Shown here piece by piece: positions 1 through 11,817 of a stretch of 64,000 nt of DNA (positions within the stretch are counted from its first letter, which is position 1; each line of letters opens with the position of its first letter). The position numbers and the translations under genes are program-made. This stretch comes from Serpula lacrymans var. lacrymans S7.9 (taxonomy: Eukaryota > Basidiomycota > Agaricomycetes > Boletales > Serpulaceae). The stretch lies in the NCBI RefSeq assembly GCF_000218685.1, contig NW_006763293.1, positions 2,353,968 through 2,417,967 of the forward strand. Reading direction: 5' to 3'. The notes below the pieces were generated by a model. That model did not search any database and was not told where the DNA came from. It saw nothing but the letters and a program-made list of their open reading frames with translations.

Positions 1-1266
1 TATTTATTCGATATTGTCATGCAGTTCAAAGACAAGGAAAATGAAAGACTTACAATGCGAAAGTTTTCAATGGCTGTCTTTAACTGTTGGTCCTCAATGG
101 CGGAAAATTTTCCTTTCTTATAAATAAGGCCTGCAGCACGTTGTAAATATCATTGAAGGGTCCAAAATTTTAGCCATACCTTCCGTCTTAACCAACTCAG
201 CTAATTTACTTGCATTCATCCACTTATTTGCTAATAAATGAGCATGGTCTGGATTCATATGCTGCTCGGGCCCAGGGAGACTCATGTCCAACACCCGATT
301 GTGAGACGGTTTGGATGGCTTCGGAAGAGCACTCAAAATTGCACCTGATGGTGCAGGGATTTGTCCGAGTGACGATTGTGATGGGACAGGACCTACATCC
401 TGACCGACAAGGGGAGCCATAAATCCAGGACCGGGATTTGGTCCTGGTGGTAAGTTTGCAGCAGCGGCAGCTTCACTCAATGTTCTGAGAACATTGGCTA
501 ATTTGGATACATCGAGATCTTGTAAAGCGCGCAGGATTTCATCATTGGAACCGAACTGCAGATCTGGTAGTAAGGGAATACCCATTGGCAGCGGAAATAG
601 TGGAGGAGGTTGCTGAGGGTGACCGTATTGGGGTACATGATCATAACTATACTGCATGGAAGGGTAGGGAACATACGGAGCTTGGTGCATATCAGGCATC
701 AAGTGATGCTCCTGATACTGGGCATGGGTCACATCTAGGTGGGGGTGGGGGACTGAAGTGGCAGAGGCAGCTGCAACGACTGCAGAAAGAAATGCAGCTG
801 ATGACGCCTGGTGGTTGTCAGATGCTGACAGGGAGTGCTGTAAATCCAAGACATGTGGAACAAGCTCCTCAGGTTGCGATTGAAATTCTACAAGTCCAAT
901 GTCAGCTTGCGAAGCTGACTGCTTTCCGTTGTCTTTTATCTGAACAGGGTTCTTCCTCAGCCCACCAGACTCCTCCGGAGATAATAGGACTGGATCCACG
1001 ACTGGATGACCGTTGTCAGACAAGGTCCCACTTGTTCCTCCAAGCGCTTTTGCTCCGGTATCGTGTTTCCTCTTCTTTTTCTTCTTCTCTGTATTGGCCT
1101 TGTCTGTGTCTACAACGTTTTCATCCATGTCATCTCGAGCACGCTTTTTAGCTGTAGAAGACTCCTTTCTCTGAGATTGGGTATAAGCATTGTTTGCCTC
1201 ACCGACGGCATACTGTAGAGCCCGTTGGATGTCAGAAGAGAGACTAGTCTGGATTTGAGTGGCCAT
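1..1266 (-). CDS. Myb-type DNA-binding protein, REB1/TTF1-like (3' end outside window)
   Basis: The start codon is at 1266 and the gene runs off the left edge. The long first exon encodes a polar N-terminus with a lysine-rich nuclear-localisation-like stretch (about residues 60-67, KKKKKRK) and a Pro/His/Gln-rich middle. It ends with a conserved helix-rich block ('ANKWMNASKLAELV'). An intron (donor near 172, acceptor near 142) leads to an exon reading GLIYKKGKFSAIEDQQL, which is typical of the first Myb/SANT repeat in REB1, DMTF1 and TTF1-type factors. A second donor (GTAAGT) follows near 55. Family members bind DNA and act in RNA polymerase I termination, barriers or promoter insulation. That role is inferred here, because the Myb repeats themselves lie outside the window. 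Confidence 0.7.
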
Positions 1267-1409
1267 TGCGATATTTAGGGTGGGTCGACGAGATGAGTGA
1301 GGGCAAGCTCAAGAAGGACAGAACTTTCAGCGCCGGACATCGGCCGGACATGGAGCATATATTCACCACCTTTGCCGGAGAGCTGCCTTTTATAGATACT
1401 GCCCCGTTT

Positions 1410-2161
1410 CTAATCCGAATCCTCGTTAAACCACCGGTCCTCTATATCTCTTTCATCCTCTTCGTCGTACTGTTCATTCCAGTCCACGCTGTCGTAGTCG
1501 ATGCCCTGTCAAAGCTTTTTAGTCTTTTTCAACTGGAACACAATTCATGCAGGCAACCCACTTCCAAAAGACCATATATGAATCTTTCTCTTATTAGTCG
1601 TTCAAACGACGCCTTGGCCTCTTCTGCTGATTCTTCTTCTTGACCAGTCGTCGCGCTGTTATCCTCTTCGTCGCTTTCGCTCTCGTCCTCTTCCGGCACA
1701 AAGTCGTCACCAGCATTATTGATATTCTCTCTTCTTAATACTCTCACTCTCTCAGCCTCCCGCTCCTCTTCATAGTCGCCTAACAACGTGCCCAATTTAC
1801 CCACATGCTGCTTTGAACCCTTTAGGAAATCTTTCTGTGCCCACTCCCTCTCTGCTTTAGCTTCCTCCTGTCCTCGCCGCTCTCTTCCCTGCCACAGCAA
1901 TGGCCATGTGCTTTTTGCGGCCACGAAACTCAGTTCTCTTGGGTTTAATGTAGTAAACTTCAGTCTCCGATTGCGTATCGCTGGAATAACGGTACGTTGC
2001 TGTGGTGTCGTTTTGAGTGAGAAGAGAACAGCCAAATTAGGAGGAAGTTGATGAATGTGCTCTTTCAAGAAGCTGATAGGGTCTGAACTTGGTAGAGGTG
2101 TAGAGTTTTGCGAGATGCCCATGTAATTCAATAGAGCAATATCATCGAAGTTATCCTGCAT
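1410..2161 (-). CDS. CCDC97-like protein (DUF2052)
   Basis: Two exons (1562-2161 and 1410-1505) give 231 residues. The C-terminus is the diagnostic part: an acidic stretch after residue ~140 leads to FERLIRERFIYGLLEG, then YDSVDWNEQYDEEDERDIED and RWFNED, matching the conserved end of CCDC97/DUF2052 proteins. The intron donor GTGGGT and acceptor ACAG restore the frame exactly at LLE|GIDYD. The human protein is reported to associate with the SF3B part of the U2 snRNP, so a splicing role is plausible but inferred. It lies 143 bp downstream of nothing else on its strand and shares a 340-bp divergent upstream region with the C2H2 gene at 2502. Confidence 0.85.
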
Positions 2162-2501
2162 CTTGGGTGCGCTGTATAGGAGTCAATTGTCGCTTTCACT
2201 TCAGTTGGGTCTCTTCCTATGGGTGCCGTTTAGCCGTTTATTAATTACCTGATTTGGATGTGACAGCCTTAGAATTCAATAAGCGCAAACATAACCTCAT
2301 TCGGTTAAACCGCAAAAGTTCCTTGGCCCACGCTTTGTTGCAACCTATTGAACCGTCCTCAGCATCACTGTAGCTATTGGCTTTTTATTATTATTATCAG
2401 AGTTGTGCTTCCTACCAATTACTTCTTCACGCGTCGCGCTCTTTGCCCTCTGCGAGACTACTGATACGATTAATCTGTGATTCTCTTGAATAATAGAGAT
2501 C
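2162..2501. promoter_or_regulatory. Divergent intergenic region
   Basis: This 340-bp gap separates two divergently transcribed genes (the CCDC97-like gene and the C2H2 gene), so it should hold both promoters. I saw no convincing TATA box or other recognisable element; the middle is AT-rich with a short ATT repeat near 2390. Confidence 0.4.
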
Positions 2502-3917
2502 ATGCCCGCATTCCAAGCACCACCTACCGGAATGCCATCGAGAGGCTCAGCCTCACACTCCTGCTACTGGGATTGGTGCAGACTCACTTTCCCTAGCAGC
2601 GGTCAACTCACGCATCACGTCATTCATGACCATGTCCGGAAGGCGAAGCCCATGAAAAAGCGCGATATTATATGGATGAAGAAGACAGACAAGAGCCTCA
2701 GTGGAAGCTTAGACACAACACGTAGCGTTGTTCCCCGCAGGCCTACAAATGCACAAATTGGAGGTACGAGGTGACTGATGTATCTCTAGTTCCTCAAATG
2801 ACGTGATTCGGCATTGACAGAGCTTAACTCGACATCGTTGCGACCTCACAGCGACCAAAGTCATTCTACAAGTCTCCCATACCCATCGTCTTCTCACCCT
2901 CACAACACTGGTCCCCCATCACCACCTACTACTCATAATTCCTCCTCTCCCCCACTGATGAATCATCCCTCCTCTCCACCTTCGTTAAATGCACACGCTC
3001 TTACTTCTAAACGCCCTGCATCTGTATCCGCGTCTACTCCAGGCCACGCATCATTTGCACAACTATCGTCTCCAATAGGCACCCCAGCTATCCCATCCCT
3101 CCCGCAGTCACCAGCTTTGGACTTCCTTGTAGGGCGCGCTATCGAGCAAAGCCGTGTGCCTCAAGTGGGCCTGAGTGAGAAGCTTCGTTCGCAAAAACTT
3201 ATCGACTCCAGCAATAGCCTTGCAGGACCGAGTCTCTTGCGGCCAGGCTCCTCTCGGAGTCCGCATACACCCCTATCTCGCTCGTCTACATCATCTCAGG
3301 ATGTTGTAGAACGCCAGCTCACACAGGATTCGGACATGGAGGTTGACAGAGCTGAGATTATGAAGGAGGTGGATACTGCAGACACCTCAGGCCCTCGTCC
3401 TAGTTCATCTGGTATTGATGCTCAAGAGGATTCAGAAATGGACGGCTCAGACCTGGAATGGCCAGGTCGTGAAGACGAAGGTTCGATATCGAAACCACAG
3501 CCATTGGCATCGTCCCAGGGAATCTATGGAACTCCTATACCCTCTCATAACCAGTCACCCCCAATTTATCCCTCTTCCGGCGGCGCGATACACGCAGTAT
3601 CAGACACCGGCTCTTGTTCACCTCCTTCCATTGACTTTCGATCTCGTTTTTTGCTCTTAAATTCAAGTGATAAAGGATCCGCGTTTCGTTCTGGTGCACT
3701 GAAAATAACTCCAAATGACTCATCCACCCACGTAATGCAGCCTACTGCAGAGAACAAGACATCTATGTCACATGCGAACACCACCTCTGAGGAGAACCAC
3801 TTAGCAAAGCACTCTCATGTATCGTCATATCCCCCTGAATGCTCAGAAGATGTTTCCTCTTATCCTATGGTGCTCCTTACACAGGCGCCTTATCAGAGCC
3901 AGAGTCAGAGCCAGTGA
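2502..3917 (+). CDS. Single C2H2 zinc-finger protein, long disordered tail
   Basis: Two exons (2502-2763, 2821-3917) join in frame at QIG|E to give 452 residues. One zinc finger sits at about residues 21-44: C-x4-C, then a TF..SGQL helix and H-x4-H (CYWDWC ... HHVIHDH). The remaining 400 residues are Ser/Pro-rich and predicted disordered, with a small block 'LDFLVGRAIEQSRVPQVGLSEKLR' style helix near the middle and a Gln/Ser repeat at the very end. It is probably a basidiomycete transcription factor or chromatin protein; target genes cannot be read from sequence. The start is the first ATG of the finger-bearing frame, with in-frame stops upstream. Confidence 0.75.
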
Positions 3918-4201
3918 TGTATGGTGTTCTCCTCACACCGAGTCACGTATGTTAATGGATAACCCTTTTAGCACCACCGTATTTGCAGAATTGTAGCCCT
4001 ATGTGTATTGTAATTGTAACTTTGGCAATGCATCCTATGAATTTCTATGATTCTATTGTAAGACCATCTGGTGACCCTACTCTGTGTACCAGTAGCCTTG
4101 GAAACTAACAAGAACAAACAGCCATCAAGCATCGTGGCTGCAGTATATGTATCTATCTACCACTGACACTTGTATTTATTGCTCAAGGTCTATTATCTGA
4201 A

Positions 4202-5767
4202 ATGCCGAGCGGTTCTCATGGTGAAGAAGAGCAGAAACAGCTCGTAGTAGCTAAAACGCTTCCTCTAGACCTTATACTTGTCATATTCATTCACGGGTGA
4301 GTATATGCTCATCACAAGTCTCAGGCTCTTTCATGACAATAACTCAACCATTGCTTGAAGATTCAAAGGAACGGATACCACGTTTGGTGATTTTCCTTCC
4401 AGGCTGGAACATGTTTTGACAGAGACGGTTGACCACGTACGCGTGGAGTGTATTCCGTTTCCTGCATACGAAGTATGTTGATTGCCCTACTCAACAAATG
4501 TCGATCTCATCAGTTTTATCAGACAAAAGGAGAACTGGTGCGTAGCACATTCTTATACAAGTAACAGTTACTGAACGAGAATGACACAAGACTGAAGCCG
4601 TCGAGCGCTTCGCAGATTGGCTGACAACCCTGACTGTCCAGAAGGAAGTGGAAAATGGTACAGGCGGAGGAGCAGGAAAAGCAAAAATAATACTGTGTGG
4701 ACACAGGTGACCATGGAATCATGTGATAACTGACTGGTATTCCATTGATATTGACAATACCTGTACAGCATGGGTGGGTTGCTTGCGGCAGACGCGCTCC
4801 TGGAGTTCGTCAATTCTCGACCAGATAAACAAGCCCCGCTTTGGCCGAAGATAATTGCCTGTATAGCATTTGACACACCTGTACGGACGTCGTTTCTTGT
4901 CGAATTTGACTGTATCTGATTGGACGTAGTATCTGGGATTGCATCCTTTCGTGTTCAAGAACAGCGCTACGAAAGCTGTCGAATACGCTAGCAGTGCACG
5001 GACAGTTGCTTCAGATATATTTTCACTCTTTGGAAAGAAGAGTACCACACCAGTTGCTCCTCAAAAGCTTCCTGCCGCAAGTATCACATCTTCGTCGATG
5101 GGTACCAGCAGTGAGGCTGGTTGGATGAAATGGGCGCCGGCAGCATACGCTGTTGGCGGGGCTTTGATTGCTGGTGCAGCGGCTGGTACAGCTTATTATA
5201 GGCGCGATGATCTTGGCTCTGGTTATACCTGGGCCACAGATCATATGAAGTACGTGAAAAATCTGTGGGATGAAAAAACATTGCAGAAGCGCCTAGATTG
5301 TCTGGTCGAGGCTGAACAGAATTTCGGAGTGCTATTCAGAAAGTGCGTAGTGATATGGACCTTTTTTTCAAGCTAACATACCATTTACAAATAATATTAC
5401 CAGTTTCTATACGTTAATCCCTCCCTCGTTTCCTTCTTATACGCCTGCTCGCACATTTGTCGTCCTGCCACAACAATCCTCTCCCTCTACCTCGTATTTC
5501 CTACCGGCGAAGAATTCTATCGCGTCTGATGAAGTCCAAGCTCATACTGGTATGTTCGATGCAAAATCTAACGACGGGTATTACGCGTTAGGTTTGGAGA
5601 CGGCAAAGATTATACGAGAGGCTGTGATGATATCAAGAGGTATCGTAGAAGATGACAGCACACAGGCTGCACAAGATTCCGTTGCCGCAGAGGCAATGGA
5701 GCAAACACGCCAGCCTGGAGATGTGAATGTAGGCATCGAGACAGCTGAGCCCAGCGAAGGCTCGTAA
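4202..5767 (+). CDS. DUF676-type alpha/beta hydrolase (putative lipase)
   Basis: Seven exons (4202-4296, 4361-4472, 4523-4537, 4591-4706, 4769-4880, 4930-5342, 5404-5767) give 408 residues with the frame closing exactly. The N-terminus LILVIFIHGFKGTDTTFG is the oxyanion-hole strand and loop. ILCGHSMGG is the nucleophile elbow (catalytic Ser in GHSMG) and is itself split by an intron between GH and S. IACIAFDTPYYGLHP follows, as in fungal DUF676 proteins. A glycine/alanine-rich hydrophobic stretch (AYAVGGALIAGAAAGTAYY) near residue 210 could be a membrane-contacting segment. Substrate is unknown; lipid or ester hydrolysis is inferred from the fold. Exon 3 is only 15 nt, so automated models may skip it. 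Confidence 0.85.
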
Positions 5768-5844
5768 AACACAGTTCTCAATTACTGAATTTGCTGGTGT
5801 GTATTTATTGCGAATGTAATGATGTACTAGTACAATATGCTGTA

Positions 5845-6586
5845 TTACTTCAGCGATAGCTGCATAGCATATGCATCCTCACCATCGGCGTCTTTCAATG
5901 ACTGTAAGTTTCAACAGAGATGGTCATGTGGAGACTGTAGACGCACAATATTTTTTCTCTATGTCTTTAACTGTGAAGCCGAGGGTATCGCGGTATAGGC
6001 CTAGTGCTGCGCGGTTCGACTTTCGTACATGTAGAGAGACGTACGAGGCACGGTAAATTGTTGCCATAGCTTCCTCTGTCTGAAGAGTTAGAGGCATTTC
6101 CCAACAAAATTTCTGATACGTACGAGATTGTACCATCAATTTCTTGGCCAGTCCTAGTCGACGATAAGACCTCAACACTGATATTGACGTGACATGACCA
6201 TGGATTTCATCCTCGGAACCAGGCTCTTCCTCCCTACAAACCCCAAATGTCACAAAGCTTAAATGGAGACTTTCATCTGAACACACGCACATTTTTGCCA
6301 AGATATACCCTACAATCCGACCTTCATGATCTTCGGCCACATACGAGAGTGAAGGCCACGTTAGTGCGTGGTAGAGGTCTACCATGAAAACCGTCAGCAT
6401 ATTAGTGTGCTCAAAAGTTCTAAAGTGCTTCATATGACGCACAGTATTTCATGGTATAGTTTTCAGGGAGATTCTGCAAGTTACATGCTTGCATGCCCAT
6501 GAGATCGTTCACCTAGTGCAAGAAAGTTGAGTATGGGAACAGACAATTGATAGTCTTTGCATTACTCTTGCAGGGCGGATATTCAT
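5845..6586 (-). CDS. naa10: N-alpha-acetyltransferase NAA10 (ARD1), NatA catalytic subunit
   Basis: Six exons (6566-6586, 6443-6512, 6291-6378, 6124-6233, 5947-6075, 5845-5891) give 154 residues that start [15 protein letters not shown] and end [15 protein letters not shown]. The GNAT fold is complete: [18 protein letters not shown] substrate loop, [18 protein letters not shown], then the acetyl-CoA motif RRLGLA (R-x-x-G-x-A) and [17 protein letters not shown]. It acetylates protein N-termini co-translationally together with NAA15 (not in this window). It is shorter than animal NAA10 because it stops soon after the GNAT domain. Its 3' end lies 77 bp from the convergent hydrolase gene. Confidence 0.97.
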
Positions 6587-7018
6587 AATTGCTGTTTGAG
6601 CCTAGTATGAAAGATGCCAAACTGAGGTGCGCCCGTCACGGTTGTGTTGAACGACAGCCACTGCAACCGTATACTTGTGGCTGTGTCCGAGTCTGGGAAA
6701 TATGTAGATCTGCATAATGTTGTAGCAATCCCTGTGTATTTATCTTAAATTTTTAAAGGCCCAGATGACAGCGAATAAAGTACCACTAGTAAAAACACAA
6801 CATTTTGCTTGACAGGGGAAAAAATACAAACAGTAATAATAAGGCGACAGGCGACAGGAGAGAGTATTACAGACAAAAGCTTCGAAAATAACATCCGATC
6901 GTGCGGTGTACAATCTCATAGTAAGAATGGGCACGCCGACTCCAAAGAACCTTCCCTGTGACAGTGATACATAATCTTTGTCGAGTCTGTTTCCATGAAC
7001 ATAACATATGCGTAATCT
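6587..7018. other. Intergenic, upstream of naa10
   Basis: This 432-bp gap lies between naa10 and grr1, both on the minus strand. It must hold the naa10 promoter and the grr1 3' UTR. I see no gene in it; the short open frames on both strands lack family similarity and splice support. Confidence 0.5.
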
Positions 7019-9908
7019 CTATCGTGGTTGGTTATCGTTCCCAGATCCATTGCTCCAGCCATTGCTCGGGTTCACCTCATATACGTGAGTGTTGGAAGCA
7101 GATGCACGACCAAACAAGAATGATGTTGCGTAGTGCTCTGCAGCATTGAATGTGTTTCGCAGACTCCTCTTCACGCTCCTCCCTCTACCATCTCCTTCAC
7201 GGCTCTCAGTAGGTTGAGGGCCTAGAGCAGATTGAACAGATTCATGCAATTCTCTCGTAATGGGTGAAGTTGATGTGGGCGAAGTGCCCTCGTGTTGCAT
7301 ATGTGGCCAAGAGACATTTTCGTTCGAAGGTACAGATACGCGATAAGGCGCAGCTGAAGACTCGGCCATTGAGCGTCCGCGATCAACATTATGCAAGTCT
7401 GGAGGACCATCAGCGGAATGCGAATGCATCACCTGAGTGATACCCGGCGGAGACGGCCCAGTTGGGGCATCATAGCCCGTAGATGCGCTGAAGCTATGTC
7501 TTGCGAAGCTTTGAGGTAACATAGCTAGATGTCCGTGTGAAGACATACTCCCGGCCCCACGTCCGTGACCAATTTCAGCGTATATATAATCTGGGGTCAA
7601 AGCGCCGTTGCTCCTTGAGGAAGTAGCAACTTCATTGTATGTGCGAAAGAATCCTGCACCATTAGATTGGTTGGTACCCGTACTGCGATTAGATGCTACA
7701 TCACTTGGTGTAGGAGATGTAGAAGTTTCTACCACTGGCTGGTGTCCAAAACTTCGTACTCTGCGCTGGTTGCCATTAGAAGGGCCAGCCGCAGCTGACG
7801 GATCCATGCGGATGACATTAGGATGAGGCGGTGTGAAAATTGGAGCTGCAGGGATGACGGCCAGTGCAGGATTAGGTCGTACAGTTTGATCACGCTGAAT
7901 GGCGAGTTCTGGATGTTGGGAGAAATGCGTGATAACTGGTTCGGAACGATCATTTCGTGCCGCAGAGTGTGCACCACTCTGATATACAACAGACCTACTT
8001 CCCCGCGCAACGTCTTCATCATCACCTTCATTTCCTGTCTCTAACTCAGTATCGGCAATACCTTCGCTAGGGTACTGCTCGACGTCGTCATCATACTCCG
8101 TGTCTTCATCGTCTGCATTCATGTCCTCTGTAATTGTATTGAAAAGTTCTGTGAGATATGCTCTCAGTCTTGCAACGCCACTACCCGAATATACACAGAA
8201 CGCAGCACGTTGGCTCATATTGAACTCCTGTGATATCTCCTGATTAGCATACACCCTCAAAACAACTTCAGAAACGTACTTGAGGTGGCTGACGACAGAA
8301 TTGTTGTAACTCGGTTTTACGGAAAGACGGTATCCCAGTGAGACTGAGATGAGTTAACTTGTGAAGCTTTTGTAGCAGAAAGTGGATGGCCATGACAGAG
8401 ATCTGGTCACAATATGACAAGTGAATACGTTCAAGAGTACCATGTCGGTCAGCCAGTGCATAGATCGCTTCATCGGTCAGATTATTAACCCTAACAAGAC
8501 CAATACGGCGTAGTTTGGGCAAACTGGAAAGCTCGAATACAGACATGTCTGTTAAAAGAACGCAATCTGTGTGAAAATAAATGTTCAGCGAGAAACAAAC
8601 CAATCCATTGTGTAGCAAAGACGCACTTGCAAAATCGACGTAACGCAAACGTGTACAGCATCGAGCAAGGGTCTTGATAGAACGGTCGGTGATGTTGATG
8701 GCATGACCGAGATGTAGATAATGAAGATGCTTCCCCAGTAAGCAGATGTTCTCGACAGTTCTGTCGCTTAGCTGACCACATTTTGACAAGACCAGGTTTC
8801 GGATCTTCGGTGCATGGGATATAATACCTTCAATAGCATCGTCCGTAAGAAGAGAACATGCCGTAAGGTCCAGCATACGTAGGTGATCTAGAGATCGGTT
8901 CAAAACGAGGGGTGGCAACTCCTCGGAGTATCGCGTCATAGAAGGTGGAAACGAATTTATACGGGGAGCATTGGATGCTTCAGATTTCAGAGGAGCGGGG
9001 AAGGCAGCATCAGTCAACTCCACACATTGCGACAAGCGCATTTCACGCATGTGTGTGGAATGTATCCACAAATCACGAACAGATGCATCTGTTATCAGTT
9101 TGCAGTTGTTGAGATCGATCTCAAGCAACAGTGGGCAAGACTTGGCCAGCTCAGAGACCGGTTCGTCCGTGACGCCCTCAACGCCACTGAGTTTGACACG
9201 CCTAAGAAGAGGGCAATTTGCTGCCAGTGCAAAGACACCCACGTTCGTCACTTTCCTGCAACCACTGAGGTTGATGCCTTGCAAACGCTTGGCAGCGGAC
9301 GCAAGACCGACAATGACTTTATCTGAGGCCTCGGAGACACCCGTGAGATCGATGGCGACCAGGTTGGGGAGGCAGGGGAGGACGCGGGCCAGAGCATCAT
9401 CTGATATCGAACCGCAGTTCACAAGCGTCAAACGTTCCAGTCTGTCGCACTGTGCAAGACGAGAAAATAGGGCGTCGGTAAGGTCCGCGCCTAGGAAAAG
9501 GAAGTTGAGACGGCGGATGAAGTGCGCATATGTGAAGGTCTGATCGCCACGACTGAGTACACGCATCATCTTGACGAGAGTAGACAGCCTGGTGAAGCTA
9601 GGTCTATGCCACAGCAACTCAACAGAGCACTCGCACCAGGAGCGAGAAACGAGGAGAGCGTGATAGAGATCTCGGGGTGAATGCAGATGCTTTAGGATAT
9701 GTATGAGGATTTCTGGGGGTAAATGGGACATCGGTGAATGCAGCGTGCTCCTGCCATTTGGAAGATTGCGGAGACGAGATGTCCACTGGGCAGGTGAAAC
9801 AACGACAACATCAGAACCTGGAAAAAAGGTTGACTTGTTGACGTCGTCGTCTTCGTTGTCTGATATAGAGGTCGTGGACGGTGCTGGCGAGGGATTGCGG
9901 TAGACCAT
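7019..9908 (-). CDS. grr1: GRR1-like F-box/LRR protein, SCF ubiquitin ligase substrate receptor
   Basis: Three exons (8627-9908, 8280-8566, 7019-8227) give 925 residues. The F-box is at about residues 62-106 (HLPPEILIHILKHLHSPRDL). About a dozen AMN1-type leucine-rich repeats follow, each with the 'C..L.. LDLTGC...TD' pattern, ending FRKTELQQFCRQPPQ. The next exon begins EFNMSQRAAFCVYSGSGV, which is the signature joining sequence of fungal GRR1. An acidic patch and a long disordered tail complete the protein. It selects phosphorylated substrates such as G1 cyclins for SCF ubiquitylation, linking nutrient sensing and the cell cycle in yeast. The first intron is 60 nt, in frame and free of stops, so retention would insert 20 residues into an LRR. 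Confidence 0.93.
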
Positions 9909-10386
9909 CGTTGGCGACGACGAGAAACGCGACGAGCAGGATGGTGCCGGAAGCGAGCAGGCCTATGATGATTGTCGAATGTAAAGGACCTGGTCTGGGG
10001 ACAAGGCTTGTTGTCCTTTCTCAGTCGCTTGTCGGATATCGCATGGCTGGACCCGTGGGAACAGATCACCCAAATCATTGGTTTTCAGCGGCGATAGCCA
10101 ACGCTTATTTAGCCACTGCGATGGATACTGTGTCCTCGTTCCTGCATGCCCGCATAACGGGAGCACACTGTATTTTTTTTCAGATCTCTTGTTCATGATA
10201 CCCTCCAAAGTAGCCAATAAGCACGATAGTTGTCTCCCACTACCACCACTACCTCGCCCAACTCCAATTTCCCATATCACACGACCTATATCAAAGTCCA
10301 ATGCAAATGCCACTCGTTTATCTCCTCACGATACGAATATGACATGTCCAAACGGTACTCCCCATGTATCACTTTACCAATATGCC
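9909..10386. promoter_or_regulatory. Divergent intergenic region
   Basis: This gap separates the 5' ends of grr1 (minus) and the small gene at 10387 (plus). It probably contains both promoters and leaders. The only open frames here are short and unsupported. A poly-T run lies at 10171-10180. Confidence 0.4.
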
Positions 10387-10938
10387 ATGTCTACCACCGA
10401 TTTACCACCTCCAGGACCTTCTCATTACGCTGCCCGCAGAGCGCTATGGTTAACCCCATCTGCAGTCCCACGGCCAACACCCCTTTCAGCGTCTCGTAAG
10501 AAACTCGAACAGCTGCTGAGCCGTCCTGGTGCAGTGAGCAGTGAAGAGATATGGGAAGAGGGTTTAGAAAAAGTCTGGAAAGGACTTGTTGCTGGTGGAC
10601 GTTTGAAACGAAGGCTACCCATGACTCTCGTGGTTCGTCCTCTTATCTATCGCCAATTCACAGTTGAAAGGTTGATCTGGTGTCTTTTCTAGATCAAAAT
10701 TATTCATGCTGGGTGGCTCAGGGATCCTGATACATGGCCTGCAGGTGCAGTGGTGCCAGATTCAGACGATGATATACCGGGAGACGCACTTCCACCTGCT
10801 ATCTGCTCCAACGGTATGCCAGGCTTGCTGGACTTCAAGTCTTCTATCACCGGCATACCGTTTACAGCAGCGCACTTTGGGAATGATGGTGTCAATTTGA
10901 CATCAAAGTATCCTTCAGGATTGGTGATTGCAGACTAA
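10387..10938 (+). CDS. Small conserved fungal protein, possibly Gag1-like clamp (DUF4050)
   Basis: Two exons (10387-10632, 10693-10938) give 163 residues. The sequence reads MSTTDLPPPGPSHYAARRAL, then KLEQLLSRPGAVSSEEIW, WKGLVAGGRLKRRLP, and after the intron IKIIHAGWLRDPDTWPAG followed by an acidic DSDDD stretch. The 'R-A-L-W' start, the 'W.GLV.GGRL' helix and the 'I..GWLRD.TWP' block look like the DUF4050/Gag1-like clamp family, but I hold this assignment loosely. Function is unknown. An in-frame ATG at 10339 would add 16 residues; I chose 10387 because the conserved part begins there. Confidence 0.6.
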
Positions 10939-11258
10939 GCAAAGACCAAAAAGATGAGAGTCACCTTTGGACGATGATGTTTCAATGAAGTTAATTATTG
11001 ATATGGCCTGTACCAATACTCCACATTTTTTCTGGCCCGTAATGTAATCTGTAAGCCTGGTGCCACGAATTTAAGTCCGATTTCAACGAACCACTTGAGT
11101 GTACCTCGCCCCGGACCATCGAAACACAACTGCAATCCCAAGAGTTTCAATATGTGATAGGCTGAGCTGTCTGCCATAAAATATATATTGGCAATGTGGA
11201 TCAGTGCACATGGCATCAATCTGCTCGCTGCCCAAGCCTTGCTGCTCTACCATCCTAC
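10939..11258. other. Intergenic, convergent 3' ends
   Basis: This 320-bp region lies between the convergent small gene and lsm3. I see only 3' UTR-like AT-rich sequence. A 74-codon minus-strand open frame (10995-11219) has no recognisable similarity and no good start context. Confidence 0.45.
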
Positions 11259-11708
11259 TCATGTGCGCGACGGTGGGGAAACCTGTACCAAGAATTCAAA
11301 ATAAGCAAACATGTAAACAGAATCACTTACCAGAATCACTCCGTCGCCTCTGACAAACAACATTTCCATTTTTCGCTTCGCCATCTAATACAATATAAGT
11401 GACACTTTCCAGTCAAACATGATACACTTACTTTGACAGCCCTGCGCTCTTCGAGAGGAGCATCCACGTCAACGATCATTATTGTCTCTTCAACATCGCT
11501 CAAAATCAGATTCATATGCCCATCATAAGCCTGCAAGTGTTGTGCACCTATGTCAGGTTCAAGCGGTCAATAATGTCGTGAAAAGAGACTTTACATGGAG
11601 AATCCCCGTTACCTCACGGTCGCCCCTTAGTTTTACATAGACACGTTCGCTCAGCGACAGACGGATTAAATCAAAGGGCTCTTGGATGCCAGTAGATGAG
11701 GGATCCAT
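11259..11708 (-). CDS. lsm3: LSm3, U6 snRNA-associated Sm-like protein
   Basis: Four exons (11595-11708, 11432-11530, 11331-11384, 11259-11282) give 96 residues. The Sm1 motif is [19 protein letters not shown] with [13 protein letters not shown]; the Sm2 motif is [17 protein letters not shown]. LSm3 is part of the LSm2-8 ring on the U6 snRNA 3' end and the LSm1-7 ring in mRNA decapping. The protein is the usual length. It starts 109 bp from the divergent U1-C gene, so two RNA-processing genes share one short promoter region. Confidence 0.97.
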
Positions 11709-11728
11709 TGCAGTCTCAAGCAATGTGT

Positions 11729-11745
11729 TTAGGGTTAGGGGTTAG
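11729..11745 (+). promoter_or_regulatory. Telomere-like (TTAGGG) motif in shared promoter
   Basis: The sequence TTAGGGTTAGGGGTTAG lies in the 109-bp gap between the lsm3 and U1-C start codons. TTAGGG is the telomere repeat of most filamentous fungi, and yeast Tbf1 binds such interstitial motifs in promoters of ribosomal and snoRNA genes. A regulatory role here is inferred from sequence and position only. Confidence 0.6.
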
Positions 11746-11817
11746 TTTACCTTCGATGAAATTCCAAGCTCCGCCACCAGCGTCTTTGGACATCGACCAC
11801 CAACCCAAGCTGACTTC

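Noticed and set aside
585..1151. 188-codon plus-strand open frame
   Set aside because: It is antisense to the Myb-type gene, whose protein has clear composition and conserved Myb start; the plus frame has no similarity or start context.
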